A DNA stretch of 64,000 nt from Flavicella marina. Its GTDB lineage: Bacteria > Bacteroidota > Bacteroidia > Flavobacteriales > Flavobacteriaceae. The notes under the pieces were generated by a model. It did no database searches and was not told where the DNA came from. It saw only the letters and a list, made by a program, of their open reading frames with translations. Below are positions 62,219-64,000 of the stretch, piece after piece. A program made the translations under genes and the position numbers. The stretch's first letter is position 1, and each line of letters begins with the position of its first letter. The stretch covers positions 1 through 64,000 of the forward strand of contig NZ_VYVA01000007.1 of the NCBI RefSeq assembly GCF_009193215.1, in the 5' to 3' direction.

Positions 62219-63943
62219 ATGAAAAAAATATATAAAATACTTATATGCGCATTCGCTATATCAGCGATAAGCACTGGTTGTTCTGATTTTCTAAATGAAG
62301 AACCTCAATCAACTTGGGGTATCAACGACTTTTACAGTACACCAACAGAAGCAGACATTGCACTGGCGGGGATTTATTCTGTTTTTGCAAGTGATCAAAT
62401 CTACGGACAAGGATTGTCGGTAATCATGGAATCAGGTACAGATGAAGGTTATTACAATAGAAGATTCAATGAAAATTGGACCGTCGGATTATATAGACAT
62501 ACCTCAGCAGATAATTATGTGAAAGATTTGTGGTCATCACTTTATCAAATCATCAATCTAAGTAATATTTTTATTGAAAAACTGGATCAATCTGGTTTTG
62601 AGGAAGATGAATTCAACGCATATATCGGAGAAGCAAAATTCTTACGTGCCCATGCTTATTCGTTACTAGTATCATGGTATGAAGAAGTCCCTATGACATT
62701 GTCTTCGACCTTAGATCAATCAGCAAACCATCTAAAACCTTCAAGTCTAGAAGAACTATATGCACAAATCATAAGTGATTACACATTTGCTTCAGAACAC
62801 CTTCCATTAATCAGTGATCCTAATTACATTCCTGGAAGAGCAAATAAAATGGCAGCACATGGTTTAATGGCGCGTGTATATTTGAAAATGGCGGGGTATC
62901 CTTTAAAGGATAACACGAAATACGCTAAAGCAATGGAACAATGTGAAATTGTTATCAACTCAAATGAACATAGTCTTACCCCTTCCATTGTTACAACAAA
63001 TATTGTTGATGGAGAAGAAGTTGTGACGATAGTAACTGATAATTACAGAAAACATTTTTTAAGTTATTTAGAAAACGTTTACGACACTCAAGAAACCCTT
63101 TTCGAAATATCGTTTAAATATTTACGAGAATCTGGAATTGATGCGCATGGAAGAATTGGAGGAATAAATGGTCTAGCGTTTAATTATGGTGGTGGTGATG
63201 ACGGCTATCCAGGTGCTTATGCTATGTTCAATACAACACCGGTAGTAAGAGATTTATTCGTTTCAAACGACGAAATCCTTAGAAAGGCTTGGAATGTTCC
63301 TGCCATGCAATATACAGGAAGTGGAGATGCTAAAGCAGTTACAAGTACCTTAGCTTCAAATTATTGTCCAGGTAAATTTCGTAGATGGGAACCTGCAGAT
63401 TTTGATGATTTAAATGACTCTCCTCCAGCTGGGGAAATAGATCCGTATATAGTATTAGAAGCCAACCCTAATCCGAACAGAAATTTCACAGGAATAAACA
63501 TTCCAGTTTTAAGATATGCAGATATTTTATTGATGCATGCTGAAGCAGACAATGCTTTAAATGGCCCTACTACTTCTGCTATCGGATATTTGGATGAAGT
63601 TAGAAGAAGAGCTGGATTAGATTTTATTGAAAACACAAGTAGAGCTGCCGCAGTTTCTACTCAGGAATTATTTTTTGAAGAAATTGTAGATGAAAGACTA
63701 AGAGAATTCTGTTTTGAAGGTAGAAGAAAACACGACTTAATTCGATGGGAATTATTGGGAACAAAACTTGAAGAATTAAATGCGGCTATCATCGCTTCGC
63801 CTGATTTCAAACCAACAGACGAAAATCACAAAGCATTCTTAAGATCTGGTGAATTTTTCGACGAATCGAAACACATGTCATTACCATACCCGTTACAAGA
63901 AGTAAACCTCAATAATTTATTAGACCAAAAGCCCGGTTGGTAA
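62219..63943 (+). CDS. SusD-like surface glycan-binding lipoprotein
   Basis: This 574-residue lipoprotein closes the SusC barrel and holds the glycan. The ATG at 62219 gives a proper lipoprotein signal ending STGC; an in-frame ATG 33 bases earlier would overlap susC by one base and give no better signal. The helical TPR-like body has NFIPGRANKMAAHGLMARVYL-like (RANKMAAHGLMARVYLKM) and the RagB/SusD end: VDERLREFCFEGRRKHDLIRW and LPYPLQEVNLN. It pairs with the SusC protein just upstream. It is the last gene seen in this window of the locus. Confidence 0.96.
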   Translation: MKKIYKILICAFAISAISTGCSDFLNEEPQSTWGINDFYSTPTEADIALAGIYSVFASDQIYGQGLSVIMESGTDEGYYNRRFNENWTVGLYRHTSADNYVKDLWSSLYQIINLSNIFIEKLDQSGFEEDEFNAYIGEAKFLRAHAYSLLVSWYEEVPMTLSSTLDQSANHLKPSSLEELYAQIISDYTFASEHLPLISDPNYIPGRANKMAAHGLMARVYLKMAGYPLKDNTKYAKAMEQCEIVINSNEHSLTPSIVTTNIVDGEEVVTIVTDNYRKHFLSYLENVYDTQETLFEISFKYLRESGIDAHGRIGGINGLAFNYGGGDDGYPGAYAMFNTTPVVRDLFVSNDEILRKAWNVPAMQYTGSGDAKAVTSTLASNYCPGKFRRWEPADFDDLNDSPPAGEIDPYIVLEANPNPNRNFTGINIPVLRYADILLMHAEADNALNGPTTSAIGYLDEVRRRAGLDFIENTSRAAAVSTQELFFEEIVDERLREFCFEGRRKHDLIRWELLGTKLEELNAAIIASPDFKPTDENHKAFLRSGEFFDESKHMSLPYPLQEVNLNNLLDQKPGW

Positions 63944-63962
63944 AATAAAAAGACAACAAAAA

Positions 63963-64000
63963 AACCTAGAATTTCAACTTTAAAACTGAAGTTCTAGGTT
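63963..64000 (+). terminator. Terminator after susD
   Basis: AACCTAGAATTTCA (63963-63976) pairs with TGAAGTTCTAGGTT (63987-64000), with one G-U pair. The window ends at the stem, so the T-tract cannot be seen. Confidence 0.6.

Noticed and set aside
1-64000. Mobile element, phage, CRISPR array or toxin-antitoxin pair
   Set aside because: I saw no transposase, integrase, direct-repeat array or tRNA-linked attachment site. The duplicated sulfatase cassette has no flanking repeats that I can see, so transposition is not supported.

Overview
The window is a stretch of chromosome from a low-GC marine-type member of the Flavobacteriaceae (Bacteroidota). Signs of this are a bacillithiol gene (bshC), a Por/T9SS C-terminal sorting domain, the Bacteroidota-only DUF4295 gene in an L28-L33 ribosomal cluster, SusC/SusD with a hybrid two-component sensor, many short-signal lipoproteins, and promoter elements of the Bacteroidota type (TTTG, about 19-20 bases, then TAnnTTTG). 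The exact genus cannot be told from this sequence. I saw no rRNA, tRNA, CRISPR array, insertion sequence or phage gene.

Layout. Positions 1-12100 hold a DEAD-box helicase operon with a MATE exporter, a PhoX-like lipoprotein paired with a di-heme peroxidase, bshC, a secreted SMP-30-like protein, and a lamin-tail lipoprotein overlapping a lipoprotein hydrolase. Positions 12100-31150 are mostly housekeeping: a Dph6-like ATPase, rimO, ftsY, DUF4295, rpmG, rpmB, cinA, an HTTM-like membrane protein, a fumarylacetoacetase-fold enzyme, purU, menB, a degenerate esterase with TPR, lpxB, surE, a tail-specific protease, an orphan OppC-type permease, a PIN-PhoH protein and dnaN.

Positions 31200-40800 are the most unusual part. 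They carry a coiled-coil membrane-anchored protein, a lipoprotein of the 4,5-dihydroxyphthalate decarboxylase-like family, and two copies of a three-gene set (AraC regulator, secreted sulfatase, outer-membrane barrel protein). A shared motif, TTGCGGAnnnTTGATnTT, occurs three times, each time upstream of one transcription unit and in the same orientation relative to it. I propose that this is one regulon for sensing, desulfating and importing a sulfated, possibly aromatic, compound. The system has no name that I know of.

Positions 40800-49150 return to mixed functions: acpH, an AI-2E family protein, a THUMP-like methyltransferase, a thioesterase, fdhD with a YdeP-type molybdopterin oxidoreductase, and a PagL-like lipid A deacylase. 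Positions 49200 to the end are the left part of a polysaccharide utilization locus for a uronate-containing glycan: a DUF4861 lipoprotein, kduD and kduI on the minus strand, then a LacI regulator, a hybrid two-component sensor, a surface lipoprotein, SusC and SusD on the plus strand. A perfect 24-base palindrome between kduI and lacI contains the -33 elements of both divergent promoters, so LacI very probably represses both. The lyases that would feed KduI/KduD are not in the window and may lie to the right.
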